Of a stretch of DNA of 64,000 nucleotides, positions 36,410 through 47,207 are shown piece by piece. This DNA comes from Rhodoplanes serenus. GTDB taxonomy: Bacteria > Pseudomonadota > Alphaproteobacteria > Rhizobiales > Xanthobacteraceae. The notes below the pieces were generated by a model. It was given only the letters and a program-made list of their open reading frames with translations. It ran no database searches and had not been told where the DNA came from. Numbering within the stretch: the first letter of the stretch is position 1; every line of letters begins with the position of its first letter. Location of the stretch: NCBI GenBank assembly GCA_009720755.1, contig WNKV01000011.1:159968-223967 (forward strand). Direction: 5' to 3'. The position numbers were made by a program, and so were the translations under genes.

Positions 36410-36958
36410 ATGCCGAGAGCCATCGCGGTGCTGCCGGCCGGTGACGTCGCCGACGGCATGGTCGTCGACCGTGTCGTGCTGGATGCCGACGACCGCCATC
36501 GCCGGCGCGTGGCGATGACGGGCGAGGGCGGCACCGCCTTCCTGCTCGATCTGCCGCGCGCCGTGGCGCTGCGCGACGGCGACGGCCTGCGGCTCGACGA
36601 CGGTCGCATCGTGCGGGTGGTGGCGCGGCCGGAGCCGCTGGTCGAGATCACGGTGGAGAGTCCCGATGGGCTCGCCCGCCTCGCCTGGCACATCGGCAAC
36701 CGCCATACCGCCATGCAGGTCGCGGGCGGGCGGCTGCGCATCCGCCGCGACCACGTGCTGGAGGCGATGCTGCGCGGCCTCGGCGCTACCCTCGCGGCCA
36801 TCGAGGCGCCGTTCGATCCCGAGGCGGGCGCCTACGACCACGCAGCGCCCGCGCACTCGCACGCGCATGCAGTGCATGGCGACCACCACGCCGATCATCA
36901 CCACGCCGATGATGATCACCCGCATGGCCACCATCGGCATGGCCATCCGCATGACTGA
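36410..36958 (+). CDS. ureE: Urease accessory protein UreE (His-rich)
   Basis: A 182-residue nickel metallochaperone for urease. The N-terminal peptide-binding domain includes LTGEGG-type [17 protein letters not shown]. The metal-binding domain has [11 protein letters not shown] with the conserved His. The last 40 residues contain 17 histidines mixed with Asp, a strong nickel-storage tail. ATG at 36410 follows GGGAGGGAGCCAGG. Its end overlaps the ureF start by 8 bases. Structural urease genes (ureABC) and ureD are not in the window. Confidence 0.93.
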   Translation: MPRAIAVLPAGDVADGMVVDRVVLDADDRHRRRVAMTGEGGTAFLLDLPRAVALRDGDGLRLDDGRIVRVVARPEPLVEITVESPDGLARLAWHIGNRHTAMQVAGGRLRIRRDHVLEAMLRGLGATLAAIEAPFDPEAGAYDHAAPAHSHAHAVHGDHHADHHHADDDHPHGHHRHGHPHD

Positions 36959-37679
36959 GCCGCCCGCCGCAGACCCCGCCGCCGCGACCGGCGCGGCCCT
37001 GTCCTCGGTCGGGCTGGTGCGGCTGCTCGCCTGGCTGTCGCCGTCGTTCCCGGTCGGATCGTTCGCTTACTCGGGCGGTCTCGAATGGGCCGTCGAGGCC
37101 GGTGACATCCGCGATGCCGAGACGCTGCGGCGCTGGCTCGCCGCGCTCCTCGCCGATGGCGGCGTGTTTTGCGATGCGGCGCTATTCGCCCATGCGCATG
37201 CGGCGGAGTGCCGCGGCGATGCGGCGGCGCTCCATGCGGTCGCCGAGCTGGCGGCCGCGCTGGCGCCGTCACGCGAGCGCTTCCTGGAGACGGTGACGCA
37301 GGGGCGCGCCTTCGTCACCGCGGTGCGGGCCGCCTGGCCGTGCGCGGCGCTCGATCGCCTCGCCGACTGGCCCGATGCGGCGATCGCCTATCCGGTCGCG
37401 GTCGCCGTGGCGGCGGCCGGGCACGGTGTCGCGGTCGCGCCGGCGCTGCACGGCGTCCTGCACGCCCTCGTCGCCAACCTGGTCTCGGCCGCCGTGCGGC
37501 TGGTGCCGCTCGGCCAGACCGACGGCCTGCGGGTGCTGGCGGCGCTGGAGCCCGAGATCGCCGCGACGGCGGCGCGGGCGCTGACGACACCGCTCGACGC
37601 CATCGGCAGCGCCACGGTGCGGGCCGATATCGCCGGAATGCGGCACGAGACCCAGTACACGCGGCTGTTCCGGTCGTGA
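36951..37679 (+). CDS. ureF: Urease accessory protein UreF
   Basis: A 242-residue all-helical urease accessory protein. The family N-terminal motif [20 protein letters not shown] is followed by EWAVEAGDI. The C-terminal segment contains [14 protein letters not shown] and ends with [13 protein letters not shown], as in other UreF proteins. It acts as a GTPase-activating or fidelity factor with UreG and UreD during nickel insertion. ATG at 36951 overlaps ureE; ureG follows after 26 bases. Confidence 0.93.
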   Translation: MTEPPAADPAAATGAALSSVGLVRLLAWLSPSFPVGSFAYSGGLEWAVEAGDIRDAETLRRWLAALLADGGVFCDAALFAHAHAAECRGDAAALHAVAELAAALAPSRERFLETVTQGRAFVTAVRAAWPCAALDRLADWPDAAIAYPVAVAVAAAGHGVAVAPALHGVLHALVANLVSAAVRLVPLGQTDGLRVLAALEPEIAATAARALTTPLDAIGSATVRADIAGMRHETQYTRLFRS

Positions 37680-37705
37680 TCGGCCCGACAGAGGAAAGGA
37701 CCGAC

Positions 37706-38320
<615 letters not shown>

Positions 38321-38353
38321 TTCCGACGGCAGCACTCTCGGACTGCATCCTCC

Positions 38354-38441
38354 GTCATGGCCGGGCTTGTCCCGGCCATCCACGTCTTTGTCGCGGCTCG
38401 GCTTGAAGTCGTGGATGCCCGGCACGAAGGCCGGGCATGAC
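38354..38441. repeat. Palindromic intergenic repeat, type A
   Basis: Second copy of the element at 25947-26034, with outer arms GTCATGGCCGGGC/GCCCGGCATGAC-like and inner arms ATCCACGTCTT/AAGTCGTGGAT. Total 88 bases, the same length as the other copy, although the two copies run in different arm orders. No coding signal. Confidence 0.85.
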
Positions 38442-38520
38442 GAGTCGGAATCTGTGGCTATCTGTATGATTCCGATCCAATCGCAACGAGCGCCGCTCAC
38501 CGCGACGACGCGCGCTCCGC

Positions 38521-38608
38521 TCGTGCCCGCGTCGACGGGCATCCAGTCCTCGCGAGCCGAGGCCGTGCGCCTCGGCTCCTGGGTCCCCGCTGTCGCGGGA
38601 ACGCGCGG
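38521..38608. repeat. Palindromic intergenic repeat, type B
   Basis: Starts GTGCCCGCGTCGACGGGCAT then CCAGTCCTCG and ends CTCCTGGGTCCCCGC followed by TGTCGCGGGAAC. Left part is a short hairpin, right part another, and CCAG/CTGG pair across the element. The pattern (CCCGC...GGGCATCCAG ... CTGGGTCCCCGC) is a common intergenic repeat in related bacteria. Single copy in this window. Confidence 0.7.
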
Positions 38609-38658
38609 AGGAGAGGGTGCCTCCGGGCCCGAACGGCCGCATCACTTCGCGGCGTAAA

Positions 38659-40071
38659 TCACTTCGCGGCGTAGGGCGAGATGCCGCGCTTGAGGAAGCC
38701 GCCGTCGCCCGGCTCGCCGAGGATCTTGCCCTCCTCGCACACCGGCTTGCCGCGCAGGATGGTCATCACCGGCCAGCCCGTCACCGCCAGGCCCTCGTAG
38801 GGCGTGTAGTCGCAGGCGCCGTGCATCAGCTCCTGCCGGATGGTCTCCTTGCGGTTGGGGTCCCACAGCACGATGTCGGCGTCGAAGCCGGGGGCGATCG
38901 AGCCCTTCTGCGGATAGAGGCCGTACATCTTGGCGTGGTTGGTCGAGGTCAGCGCCACGAACTCGTTCATGCCGATGCGGCCCTTGTCGACCCCGAGGCC
39001 CCACAGGATCGCCATCCGGGTCTCGACCCCGGGAATGCCGTTCGGCACCCACTTGAACGAGGTCCTCGCCTTCGGGCTGCGCTTGCCGTCGACGCCGTCC
39101 ATGAACGGGCAGTGGTCGGACGAGAAGGTCTGGAACACGCCCTGCTGAAGGCCCTGCCAGATCGCCTCCTGGCTGGCATGGTCGCGCGGCGGCGGCGAGC
39201 AGACATACTTGCCGCCGCTCTCGTCCATGTTCAGGCCCTTCATGTCGTCGGCCGTGAGGGCGATGTATTGCGGACAGGTCTCGCCGTAGATCTTGAGGCC
39301 GCGGTTCTGCGCCCAGCGGATCTGCTCCATCGCCTCGCGGCCGGAGACGTGGACGATCATGATCGGCACGTCGGTCAGCTCGGCGTGGCTGATCGCCCGG
39401 TGGGCCGCCTCGCGCTCGACGATCTCGGGGCGCGACACGCCATGGTAGTAGGGGGCGGTCTTGCCGGCGCGCTCCAGCCGCTCGGTCATGAACTGGATGG
39501 CGTCGTAGCCTTCGGCGTGGACCATCACCAGGGCGCGGCAGCCGCGGGCGCAGTCGAACACCTCGAGCAGCTCGCGGTCGTTCAGCACCATGTCGGCATA
39601 GGTCATGAAGACCTTGAAGGAGGTGTAGCCGTCGCCCACCAGCGCCGGCAGCTCCTGGCCCAGCACCGACGGCGACGGATCGGTGATGATCAGATGGAAG
39701 CCGTAGTCGGCGAAGCACTTGCCGTCGGCCTCCTTGTGGTAATCGGAGACGACAGCGCGCAGGCTGGCGCCGCGCGGCTGGGTGGCGAAGGGGATCACCG
39801 TGGTGGTGCCGCCGGCGATCGCCGAGCGGGTGCCGGTGAGGAAGTCGTCTGACATCTTGGGACCGCCGAAGGTCGGCTGCGCCAGATGGACGTGACTGTC
39901 GATGCCGCCCGGCATCACCAGGAGGCCCGAGGCGTCGATGCTGCGGGCGGCGCCCTCGATGCGGTCGGCGACCGCGGCGATGCGGCCGTTCCGGATGCCG
40001 ACATCGGCCCGCACCGTGTCGCTCGCCGTCACCACGGTGCCGCCGCGGATGGAAAGGTCGAAGTCGGGCAT
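38659..40071 (-). CDS. hydA: Dihydropyrimidinase/D-hydantoinase
   Basis: A 470-residue amidohydrolase that opens dihydropyrimidine or hydantoin rings. The metal motif GGIDSHVHLAQP is near residue 55, the carboxylated-lysine site is YTSFKVFMTY, and later metal ligands are in MVHAEGYDA, IMIVHVSG and FSSDHCPF. GGAGA precedes the ATG at 40071. It stands alone on the minus strand, 187 bases from the Gfo/Idh/MocA gene. No phenylserine or beta-ureidopropionase partner is present. The last residues are YAAK and the stop region is duplicated immediately downstream. Confidence 0.93.
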   Translation of the reverse strand: MPDFDLSIRGGTVVTASDTVRADVGIRNGRIAAVADRIEGAARSIDASGLLVMPGGIDSHVHLAQPTFGGPKMSDDFLTGTRSAIAGGTTTVIPFATQPRGASLRAVVSDYHKEADGKCFADYGFHLIITDPSPSVLGQELPALVGDGYTSFKVFMTYADMVLNDRELLEVFDCARGCRALVMVHAEGYDAIQFMTERLERAGKTAPYYHGVSRPEIVEREAAHRAISHAELTDVPIMIVHVSGREAMEQIRWAQNRGLKIYGETCPQYIALTADDMKGLNMDESGGKYVCSPPPRDHASQEAIWQGLQQGVFQTFSSDHCPFMDGVDGKRSPKARTSFKWVPNGIPGVETRMAILWGLGVDKGRIGMNEFVALTSTNHAKMYGLYPQKGSIAPGFDADIVLWDPNRKETIRQELMHGACDYTPYEGLAVTGWPVMTILRGKPVCEEGKILGEPGDGGFLKRGISPYAAK

Positions 40072-40258
40072 GGGAATCTCCGGATGCGGGACGAGAGCCG
40101 CGGCCGGCGTGCTGGAGGCGGCCGCGTGGACCGGCCGCGAGGCTTACTCCGATCCCCCTTCGGGTGCAACGAAGGGTGGCTCTGCGCCGGGAGCGGACCT
40201 TGCCGTCGCCCCCGCCGCCGCCGTCGCCTCCCGTCCCCCCGCCGTGGCCGCCCGATGC

Positions 40259-41329
40259 CTACCGCCGGTCCCACTCGGCGATGCGGGCGAGCGCCTCGTT
40301 GTTGAGCGGCATGTCGACGGGCTCGTTGCGCTCCGCCGAGAGATCCGCCGCCGTGTAGGTCTCCATCACCAGCCGGGCATGCACCGGCTCCACCATCACG
40401 GGCCGATCGAGCAGGCAGCATTCCAGGAAATGGATGGTCTCCGGCCCGAGCTGGCCCGCATACATGTGGTCGACCTGCTCGCCCGGCATGGTCGACATCG
40501 GATAGCGGGTGCCGCCCTCGACCGTGTTGAGCCAGTTGTCTCGATAGGTGCTGTCGAGGATCAGGGCGCCCTCGGTGCCGGTGATCTCGATCCAGGTCGA
40601 CGAGTAGTTCGGATAGCCGGGCGGCAGGTTCCAGCCGCCGCCCACCACCACCACGGCGCCGGTGTCCATGGTGATGGTGTTCCACATGCAGTCGTAGGAG
40701 CCGTTGAGCGGCTTCATCACCCCGTAGGCGCCCTGCGAGTAGACCCGCACGGGCTTGGCCGGCTCCAGCATCCAGAACACGAAGTCGAGGTCGTGGGTCG
40801 ATTCCATCGCGGCCGGCGACAGCTTGGTGCGGCCGGCGATCTTCTTGCCCAGGCTGCGGGTCAGATGCCGGCTCACCATCACGGACACGATGGTGCCCAG
40901 CCTGCCTTCGGCGATCTGCTTGCGCGCATAGGCGATCTTGGGATTGAACCGCTGCGAGTAGCCGATCGTGAACTTGACGCCGTTGCGCTTGGCCAGCGTG
41001 ATCAGCTCGTCGGCTTCCCAGAACTCCAGCGAGATCGGCTTCTCCAGGAGCACATGCTTGCCGGCCTTGAGACAGTCGCGGGCGATCGGGAAGTGGGTCG
41101 GCTCCGGCGCCGTGCAGACATAGACGATGCGGATGTCGGGATTGCGGACGATGTCCTGATAGTCGAGGGTGGCGGTCGCCGGGCGGGTGAGCTGCCTCAT
41201 CTCGGCGAGCCGGTCGGGCCGGATCTCGCAAATGTGCAGCCGGTCCACCAGGGCGGAGCGCGACAGCGTCTCGGCGCGCATGCCGCCGATCCAGCCGGTG
41301 CCGATGACGGCGACGTCGACCTGCTTCAT
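40259..41329 (-). CDS. Gfo/Idh/MocA family oxidoreductase
   Basis: A 356-residue NAD(P)-dependent sugar or cyclitol dehydrogenase-type protein. The Rossmann motif is VAVIGTGWIGGMRAE at the N-terminus. The family signature LLEKPISLEFWEADELI follows, with the catalytic EKP lysine, and the Gfo/Idh C-terminal domain has AMESTHDLDFVFWML. ATG at 41329 is the first start with a G-rich upstream signal (GGGGAA). Between the dihydropyrimidinase and the AmpG-like permease, both on the same strand. Substrate unknown; inositol or a sugar derivative is usual for the family. Confidence 0.88.
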   Translation of the reverse strand: MKQVDVAVIGTGWIGGMRAETLSRSALVDRLHICEIRPDRLAEMRQLTRPATATLDYQDIVRNPDIRIVYVCTAPEPTHFPIARDCLKAGKHVLLEKPISLEFWEADELITLAKRNGVKFTIGYSQRFNPKIAYARKQIAEGRLGTIVSVMVSRHLTRSLGKKIAGRTKLSPAAMESTHDLDFVFWMLEPAKPVRVYSQGAYGVMKPLNGSYDCMWNTITMDTGAVVVVGGGWNLPPGYPNYSSTWIEITGTEGALILDSTYRDNWLNTVEGGTRYPMSTMPGEQVDHMYAGQLGPETIHFLECCLLDRPVMVEPVHARLVMETYTAADLSAERNEPVDMPLNNEALARIAEWDRR

Positions 41330-41530
41330 GACGCATTTCCCCCGATTGTTTGTTCCGGCGGCGGGCAGGCCGAGAATGCTCGGAGCCAGACCGTCGGCGT
41401 GATTGGGCCGAGGCGCGCGGCCGAGCGCCGTCGCGGTCGGACGGCGGGCCAAGCGTGGCGTCCCGGATCATCCACGAAGGCCGGAGGCTTGGGAAGGCGC
41501 GGGCAGGCCGTCGACGCCTGCCGCAAACGC

Positions 41531-42973
41531 CTAGGTGTCCTGCACGGAACGCTTGGCCGCGGCGCTCGCGGCGAGCGCCCGGAAATGACCCGTGCGCTGG
41601 AGCCAGGCGAGCAGCACCAGGCTCGGGATGGCGGCGACCGCGCTGAGCAGGAAGAACGTCACCCAGCCGGATGCCTCCGCCACGTAGCCGGCCCCGGCCG
41701 ACAGATAGGTGCGGCCGATGGCGGCGAGCGCGGTGAGCAGGGCGTATTGTGTCGCGGTGTGCAACGGGCTGTGGCACAGCGCCGACAGATAGGCGACGAA
41801 CACCACGGTGCCGATGGCGGCGGTGAAGTTCTCGACGATGATCGACACCGTGAGCGCCCACAGCTTGACGCCCACCACCGCCTGCCAGGCGAACACCAGG
41901 TTGGAACCGCTCTGGAGCAGCGCCCCGATCCACATGGCGGTGACCAGCGGATAGGCGCGCGCCAGCGTGCCGCCGACGAAGCCGCCGACCAGCGTGGCGG
42001 CCAGCCCGACGCCTTTGACGATGGCGGCATAGTCGTTGCGCGAGAAGCCGAGGTCGATCACGAAGGGCGCCGTCATGGCGCCCGCGAAGGCGTCGCAGAA
42101 CTTGAAGAAGACCACGAAGGCGAGGATCAGCGCGGCGTTCTCGCGGGTCAGGAACTCCGAGAAGGCGCCGACCGCGGCGACCGTCACGCGCCGCAGCGGG
42201 CTGCCGGCCGCATGCGCCGCCGGATCATGCATGGCCCGTGCCGAGGCGGCGGGCTCCGTGGCGACGAGCGTCGTCACGATGCCGATGGCGACGAGGCCCG
42301 CCATGGTGACATAGCCCCAGGTCCAGGCGGCGGCCTTGCCCAGCCCGGCAGCCTCGAAGCCCGAGACCAGGAACAGCGCGCCGGCCGTCGAGGCCAGCAT
42401 GCCGATCCGGTAGGCTGCCACATAGGAGGCCATGCCGGCCGCCTGCTCGTTCTCGGGCAGGCTCTCGACCCGGAAGGCGTCGATGACGATGTCCTGGGTG
42501 GCCGAGGCGGCGGCGACCAGCAGCGCCCCGAGGGCGACCAGCCCGGGCGCCTTGGCCGGATCGCACAGCGCCAGCCCCACGATGGCGGCGATCAGCAGAA
42601 GCTGGGTGAGCACCAGCCAGCCGCGGCGGCGGCCGAGCAGGCGCGACAGCACCGGCACGTCGAGGGCATCGACCACCGGCGCCCAGGCGAATTTCAGCGT
42701 GTAGGGGGTGCCGACCAGGGCGAACAGCCCGATGGTGCCGAGATCGACGCCGGTCTCCCGCATCCACACCAAGAGGGTCGAGCCCGACAGGGCGAGCGGC
42801 AGTCCGGCCGAGAAGCCGAGGAACATGACGATCAGCACCCGCGGCCGCAGATAAACCGTGATGGTCTCGACGAAGGACGGGCGGGACGGCGCCGCGCCGG
42901 CGGGGCCGGCGAGGGGGGCTGGCCCGGCGGGTTCGGCGGGGGTGGCGGACGTGGCGGGGGTGGGTGGCGTCAT
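41531..42973 (-). CDS. ampG: AmpG-like muropeptide permease (MFS)
   Basis: A 480-residue major facilitator with about 12-14 membrane helices and an extended Ala/Pro N-terminal cytoplasmic segment (residues 1-35). AmpG features include FSAGLPLALSGSTLLVWMRE, the LKFAWAPVVDALDVP loop and SATQDIVIDAFRVESL. It would import anhydromuropeptides for cell-wall recycling. Start at 42973 gives MTPPTPATS; a second ATG at 43042 is possible. The AmpG name is by motif resemblance, not by experiment. Divergent from the aspartic protease. Confidence 0.85.
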   Translation of the reverse strand: MTPPTPATSATPAEPAGPAPLAGPAGAAPSRPSFVETITVYLRPRVLIVMFLGFSAGLPLALSGSTLLVWMRETGVDLGTIGLFALVGTPYTLKFAWAPVVDALDVPVLSRLLGRRRGWLVLTQLLLIAAIVGLALCDPAKAPGLVALGALLVAAASATQDIVIDAFRVESLPENEQAAGMASYVAAYRIGMLASTAGALFLVSGFEAAGLGKAAAWTWGYVTMAGLVAIGIVTTLVATEPAASARAMHDPAAHAAGSPLRRVTVAAVGAFSEFLTRENAALILAFVVFFKFCDAFAGAMTAPFVIDLGFSRNDYAAIVKGVGLAATLVGGFVGGTLARAYPLVTAMWIGALLQSGSNLVFAWQAVVGVKLWALTVSIIVENFTAAIGTVVFVAYLSALCHSPLHTATQYALLTALAAIGRTYLSAGAGYVAEASGWVTFFLLSAVAAIPSLVLLAWLQRTGHFRALAASAAAKRSVQDT

Positions 42974-43212
42974 GGTCCCCGTATGGGTGATCGGCGGATT
43001 CGGCACAAGCGCGGGGGCGAGACTGGTGGTCGATCGGGTCATTTTCGGGCCGGCGGACCCTGGCGTCGCCGAGAGAATCCCGAAAATCCTCACAATGCCC
43101 GACAGGCCCGGTTGATCCTTCGGGAAAAACCGGCCGCTCGGCCGACGCGCGTTAGCGGAGCGGTCACCCCGGTGTGCTGCACTGCCCGGCAATCTCGATC
43201 GGGGCGACCGTC

Positions 43213-43728
43213 ATGCGCAGCATCCTGGTCTTCGCGGCCCTGGCCCTCGGCCTCGCCGCCCTCGTGCCGCGGCTTTATCTCGACACGGCGCCGCGCCCGC
43301 AGCCGGCCGCCGCGGCGGTCCCGGCCGCCGCCCCCGTCGCGGCGCCGGCCGCCTCGGCCTATCGCACCCTGGTGCTCAAGCGCGACGAGCGCGGCCATTT
43401 CCAGGTCGACGGCCGGCTCGACGGCCGCCGCATGTCGTTCCTGGTCGACACCGGCGCCTCGGTGATCGCGCTGCGCGCCAGCGACGCCGCCCGCCTCGGC
43501 ATCCGGCCGGCGAGCCGCGACTTCACCGCGAAGGTGTCGACCGCCAACGGCAGCGTGATGGCGGCCCCGGCCGAGATCGGCCGGGTCGAGCTCGGCGACA
43601 TCGTGGTCAGCCGGGTCGCCGCCCTGGTGCTGCCCGACGAGGCGCTGGGCCAGAACCTGCTCGGCATGTCGTTCCTGTCGCGCATCCGCTTCGAGCACCG
43701 CAACGGCCGGCTGATCCTGGAGCAATAG
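43213..43728 (+). CDS. Retropepsin-like aspartic protease (TIGR02281 type)
   Basis: A 171-residue protein with a signal anchor (about residues 1-20), an Ala/Pro linker and a single retropepsin-like domain. The active-site motif is [12 protein letters not shown], preceded by [14 protein letters not shown]. The second half has [19 protein letters not shown], as in clan AA aspartic proteases of alphaproteobacteria. It probably acts on the periplasmic face as a homodimer. Upstream of two phosphohexomutase genes on the same strand, but a 116-base gap leaves operon membership uncertain. Confidence 0.85.
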   Translation: MRSILVFAALALGLAALVPRLYLDTAPRPQPAAAAVPAAAPVAAPAASAYRTLVLKRDERGHFQVDGRLDGRRMSFLVDTGASVIALRASDAARLGIRPASRDFTAKVSTANGSVMAAPAEIGRVELGDIVVSRVAALVLPDEALGQNLLGMSFLSRIRFEHRNGRLILEQ

Positions 43729-43844
43729 GCGGACCCGCCCGGCCGGCGCAGGAAAAATCCCCCGCGTGCCAAACCGGAACGGGGGCGGTAGATTGGCCGC
43801 CATTTCCGCCGGACCCGCGTCCGCCCCGATCCAGGAACCGCCGC

Positions 43845-45509
43845 ATGACGACGTCTCCCCTCGCCGGCAAGCCCGCTCCCGCGGAGCTGCTGGTCGACCT
43901 CGCCCGTCTCGAACGCGCCTATTATGAGACGCGGCCCGATCTCGACGACCCGAGCCAGCGGGTCGCCTTCGGCACCTCGGGCCACCGCGGCTCCTCGCTC
44001 GCCGGCTCCTTCAACGAGGCCCACATCGTGGCGGTGACGCAGGCGATCTGCGAGTACCGTGCCGCCCAGGGGACCGACGGCCCGCTCTATCTCGGCAAGG
44101 ACACCCACGCGCTGTCCGGCCCGGCCGAGCGCAGCGCCCTCGAGGTGCTGGCCGCCAACGGCGTCACCGCGGTGATCCAGGAGCGCGACGGCTACACCCC
44201 GACCCCGGTGATCTCGCGCGCCATCCTGGTCCACAACCGCGGCCGGCGCGAGCACCTCGCCGACGGCATCGTGGTGACGCCCTCGCACAATCCGCCCGAG
44301 GACGGCGGCTTCAAGTACAACCCGCCGCATGGCGGCCCGGCCGACACCGACGCCACCAAATGGATCGAGGCGCGCGCCAACGCGCTCTTGCGCGACGGCA
44401 ACCGCGACGTGAAGCGCATGCCGCTCGACCGCGCCATGAAGGCCGAGACCACCCGGCCGCAGGACTTCGTGAAGCCCTATGTGGACGACCTCGACAGTGT
44501 CGTCGACATGGCGGCCATCAAGGCGGCGGGGCTGAAGCTCGCGGTCGATCCGCTCGGTGGCGCCGGCCTGCCCTACTGGGAGCCGATCAACGCCCGCTGG
44601 GGCGTCGGCATCGACATCGTCAACAAGGCGGTCGATTTCCAGTTCGCCTTCATGACGGTCGACCACGACGGCAAGATCCGGATGGATTGCTCCAGCCCGC
44701 ACGCCATGGCGAGCCTGGTCGGCCTGAAGGACAAGTATCAGGTGGCGTTCGCCAACGACACCGACGCCGACCGCCACGGCATCGTGGTGCCTTCGGTCGG
44801 GCTGATGAACCCGAACCACTATCTGGCTGTGGCGATCCGCTATCTCCTCACTCACCGGCCCGGCTGGCCGGCCGGTGCGGCGGTGGGCAAGACGCTGGTG
44901 TCGTCCAGCATGATCGACCGCGTGGTCGGCAAGCTCGGCCGCCGGCTGGCCGAGGTGCCGGTCGGCTTCAAGTGGTTCGTCGCCGGGCTCGTCGACGGCT
45001 CGTACTGCTTCGGCGGCGAGGAGAGCGCCGGGGCGAGCTTCCTGCGCCGCGACGGCACCACCTGGACCACCGACAAGGACGGGCTGATCATGGATCTGCT
45101 CGCCGCCGAGATCACCGCCGTCACCGGCCGGGACCCGGGCGAGCACTACAAGGCACTGACCGAGGAGTTCGGCGCGCCGCTCTACACCCGTATCGATGCC
45201 GCCGCGACGCCCGACGAGAAGGCGCGGCTCGGCAAGTTGTCGCCCGCCGCCGTGACGGCCAGCACGCTCGCCGGCGACGCCATCACGGCCAAGCTCACCA
45301 ACGCGCCCGGCAACGGCGCCGCCATCGGCGGCCTCAAGGTCGAGACGGCGAGCGGCTGGTTCGCGGCGCGTCCCTCCGGCACCGAGAACATCTACAAGAT
45401 CTACGCCGAGAGTTTTCGCGATCAGGCGCATCTCGCCGCCATCGTCGGCGAGGCGAAGGCGATCGTCGGCGCCGCGCTGGCGGGCGGAAGCACGGCCTCT
45501 GTCGGCTGA
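43845..45509 (+). CDS. pgm: Phosphoglucomutase (alpha-D-glucose specific)
   Basis: A 554-residue phosphohexomutase of the Pgm type, interconverting glucose 1- and 6-phosphate. The N-terminal [11 protein letters not shown] is followed by the catalytic phosphoserine loop [13 protein letters not shown] near residue 145. The metal-binding loop is [13 protein letters not shown], and [15 protein letters not shown] and [12 protein letters not shown] complete the four-domain fold. AGGA lies 8 bases before the ATG. Ends 92 bases before a second, distinct phosphohexomutase. Confidence 0.96.
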   Translation: MTTSPLAGKPAPAELLVDLARLERAYYETRPDLDDPSQRVAFGTSGHRGSSLAGSFNEAHIVAVTQAICEYRAAQGTDGPLYLGKDTHALSGPAERSALEVLAANGVTAVIQERDGYTPTPVISRAILVHNRGRREHLADGIVVTPSHNPPEDGGFKYNPPHGGPADTDATKWIEARANALLRDGNRDVKRMPLDRAMKAETTRPQDFVKPYVDDLDSVVDMAAIKAAGLKLAVDPLGGAGLPYWEPINARWGVGIDIVNKAVDFQFAFMTVDHDGKIRMDCSSPHAMASLVGLKDKYQVAFANDTDADRHGIVVPSVGLMNPNHYLAVAIRYLLTHRPGWPAGAAVGKTLVSSSMIDRVVGKLGRRLAEVPVGFKWFVAGLVDGSYCFGGEESAGASFLRRDGTTWTTDKDGLIMDLLAAEITAVTGRDPGEHYKALTEEFGAPLYTRIDAAATPDEKARLGKLSPAAVTASTLAGDAITAKLTNAPGNGAAIGGLKVETASGWFAARPSGTENIYKIYAESFRDQAHLAAIVGEAKAIVGAALAGGSTASVG

Positions 45510-45601
45510 TACGGCGCCGGTGTCCCGGGCGCGACGCAGCACGGCGCTGAGCGTCGCGCTGCGCCTGCGTCCGCGACGCGATTCTCGTTCATGAGGTGAT
45601 C

Positions 45602-47101
45602 ATGTTTCCCACGCCCGTCGCGGCCCTGTCGCCGAACACCTACGCCTACGAGTCGCAGCCGCTGGTGAAGCCGACCGGCTTTCGCGAGTACGATGCGCGC
45701 TGGCTGTTCGAGCGCGAGATCAACCTGATGGGCGTGCAGGCCCTCGGCATGGGCCTCGGCACGCTGATCCGCCGGGCGGGTGTTCCCCCCGCCATCGTCA
45801 CCGGGCACGACTTCCGCAGCTACTCGGCGTCGATCAAGATGGCGCTCGTCTCCGGCCTGATGGCGGCCGGCTGCACCGTCCACGACATCGGCCTCGCCAT
45901 CACGCCGATGGCTTATTTCGCCCAGTTCGATCTCGACGTGCCGTGCGTCGCCATGGTCACCGCCTCGCACAACGACAACGGCTGGACCGGCGTCAAGATG
46001 GGCATGGCGCGGCCGCTCACCTTCGGCCCCGACGAGATGGCGCGGCTGAAGGAGATCGTGCTGGCCGCCGACTTCGATCTCGCCGGCGGCGGCAGCTATC
46101 GCTTCGTCGAGAATTTTCCGGCGCGCTACATCGCGGATCTCACGACTCGCGCGCCGCTGACGCGCAAGCTCAAGGTGGTGTGCGCCTGCGGCAACGGCAC
46201 GGCGGGCGCCTTCGCGCCGGCGATCCTGACGAAGATCGGCTGCGAGGTGGTGCCGCTCGACACCGACCTCGACTTCACCTTCCCGCGCTACAATCCGAAC
46301 CCCGAAGATTTGGAGATGCTGCACGCCATCCGCGACGCCGTGCTGGCGAGCGGCGCCGATCTCGGCTTCGGCTTCGACGGCGACGGCGACCGCTGCGGCG
46401 TGATCGACGACACTGGAAAAGAGATCTTTGCCGACAAGGTCGGCGTGATGCTGGCGCGCGACATCTCGGCCCGCCACGCGAACGCGCGCTTCGTGGTCGA
46501 CGTCAAGTCCACCGGCCTGTTCGCCACCGACCCGGTGCTGATCGAGAATGGCGCCGTGACGGAATATTGGAAGACCGGCCACTCCTACATGAAGCGGCGC
46601 ACCCACGAGCTCGGCGCGCTGGTCGGCTTCGAGAAGTCGGGTCACTTCTTCTTCAACACGCCGTTCGGCCGCGGCTACGACGACGGCCTGGTGTCGGCGA
46701 TCGCCATCTGCGACATGCTCGACCGCAATCCCGACAAGCGCATGTCGGAGCTGAAGGCGGCGCTGCCGAAGACGTGGTCGTCGCCGACCATGTCGCCGCA
46801 TTGCGCCGACGAGACCAAGTACGGCGTCGTCGACGCGGTGGTGAAGCACTTCACCGAGGCGCAGGCGACGGGAGCGCCGGTGGCGGGCCAGACGATCCGC
46901 GACCTCGTCACCGTCAACGGCATCCGTGTCACCGTCGCGGACGGCACCTGGGGGCTGGTGCGCGCCTCCTCCAACAAGCCCGAGCTGGTGGTGGTGGTGG
47001 AGAGCCCGGTGTCGGAGACCCGCATGCGCGAGATGTTCGCGGCGGTCGACGCGGTGCTGCGCACCCACCCGGAGGTCGGCGCCTACAATCAGACGATCTG
47101 A
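45602..47101 (+). CDS. Phosphomannomutase/phosphoglucomutase
   Basis: A 499-residue phosphohexomutase of the AlgC/ManB group. The start GFREYDARWLFEREINLMG is typical. The catalytic phosphoserine loop is AMVTASHNDNGWTGVKMGM, the metal loop is GFDGDGDRCGVIDD, then the sugar-binding GFEKSGHFFF, and the phosphate-binding end is LVRASSNKPELVV. ATG at 45602 with AGGTG close upstream; a GTG at 45596 in the same frame is an alternative. It supplies nucleotide-sugar precursors for envelope polysaccharide, together with pgm. Confidence 0.92.
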   Translation: MFPTPVAALSPNTYAYESQPLVKPTGFREYDARWLFEREINLMGVQALGMGLGTLIRRAGVPPAIVTGHDFRSYSASIKMALVSGLMAAGCTVHDIGLAITPMAYFAQFDLDVPCVAMVTASHNDNGWTGVKMGMARPLTFGPDEMARLKEIVLAADFDLAGGGSYRFVENFPARYIADLTTRAPLTRKLKVVCACGNGTAGAFAPAILTKIGCEVVPLDTDLDFTFPRYNPNPEDLEMLHAIRDAVLASGADLGFGFDGDGDRCGVIDDTGKEIFADKVGVMLARDISARHANARFVVDVKSTGLFATDPVLIENGAVTEYWKTGHSYMKRRTHELGALVGFEKSGHFFFNTPFGRGYDDGLVSAIAICDMLDRNPDKRMSELKAALPKTWSSPTMSPHCADETKYGVVDAVVKHFTEAQATGAPVAGQTIRDLVTVNGIRVTVADGTWGLVRASSNKPELVVVVESPVSETRMREMFAAVDAVLRTHPEVGAYNQTI

Positions 47102-47135
47102 GCCGCGCGCCGGCGACGTTTGTCTCTGAAGGAAA

Positions 47136-47193
47136 CGCCCCTCACCCGGATCGCTTCGCGCTCCGACCTCTCCCCGCTGGCGGGGAGAGGTGA
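47136..47193. repeat. Intergenic repeat, type C
   Basis: Element with CGCCCCTCACCCGGATCGCT then TCGCGCTCCGACCTC and a final hairpin TCTCCCCGC-TGG-CGGGGAGA. It occupies the 106-base gap between convergent phosphomannomutase and DUF429 genes. The terminal GGGGAGAGGTGA also occurs at 17012-17023. Stem-loop may function as a terminator for both convergent genes, but lacks a T-run. Confidence 0.7.
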
Positions 47194-47207
47194 CAGGCAC
47201 AACGTCC

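Larger units (their letters stand above)
38321..38658. other. Spacer after ureG filled with palindromic repeats
   Basis: This 338-base gap between convergent ureG and the dihydropyrimidinase gene has no gene. Most of it consists of two unrelated palindromic elements (38354-38441 and 38521-38608). Just before the dihydropyrimidinase stop, TCACTTCGCGGCGTA is repeated in tandem (about 38643-38674), so the last codons of that gene, including its stop, are duplicated outside it. Confidence 0.6.
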
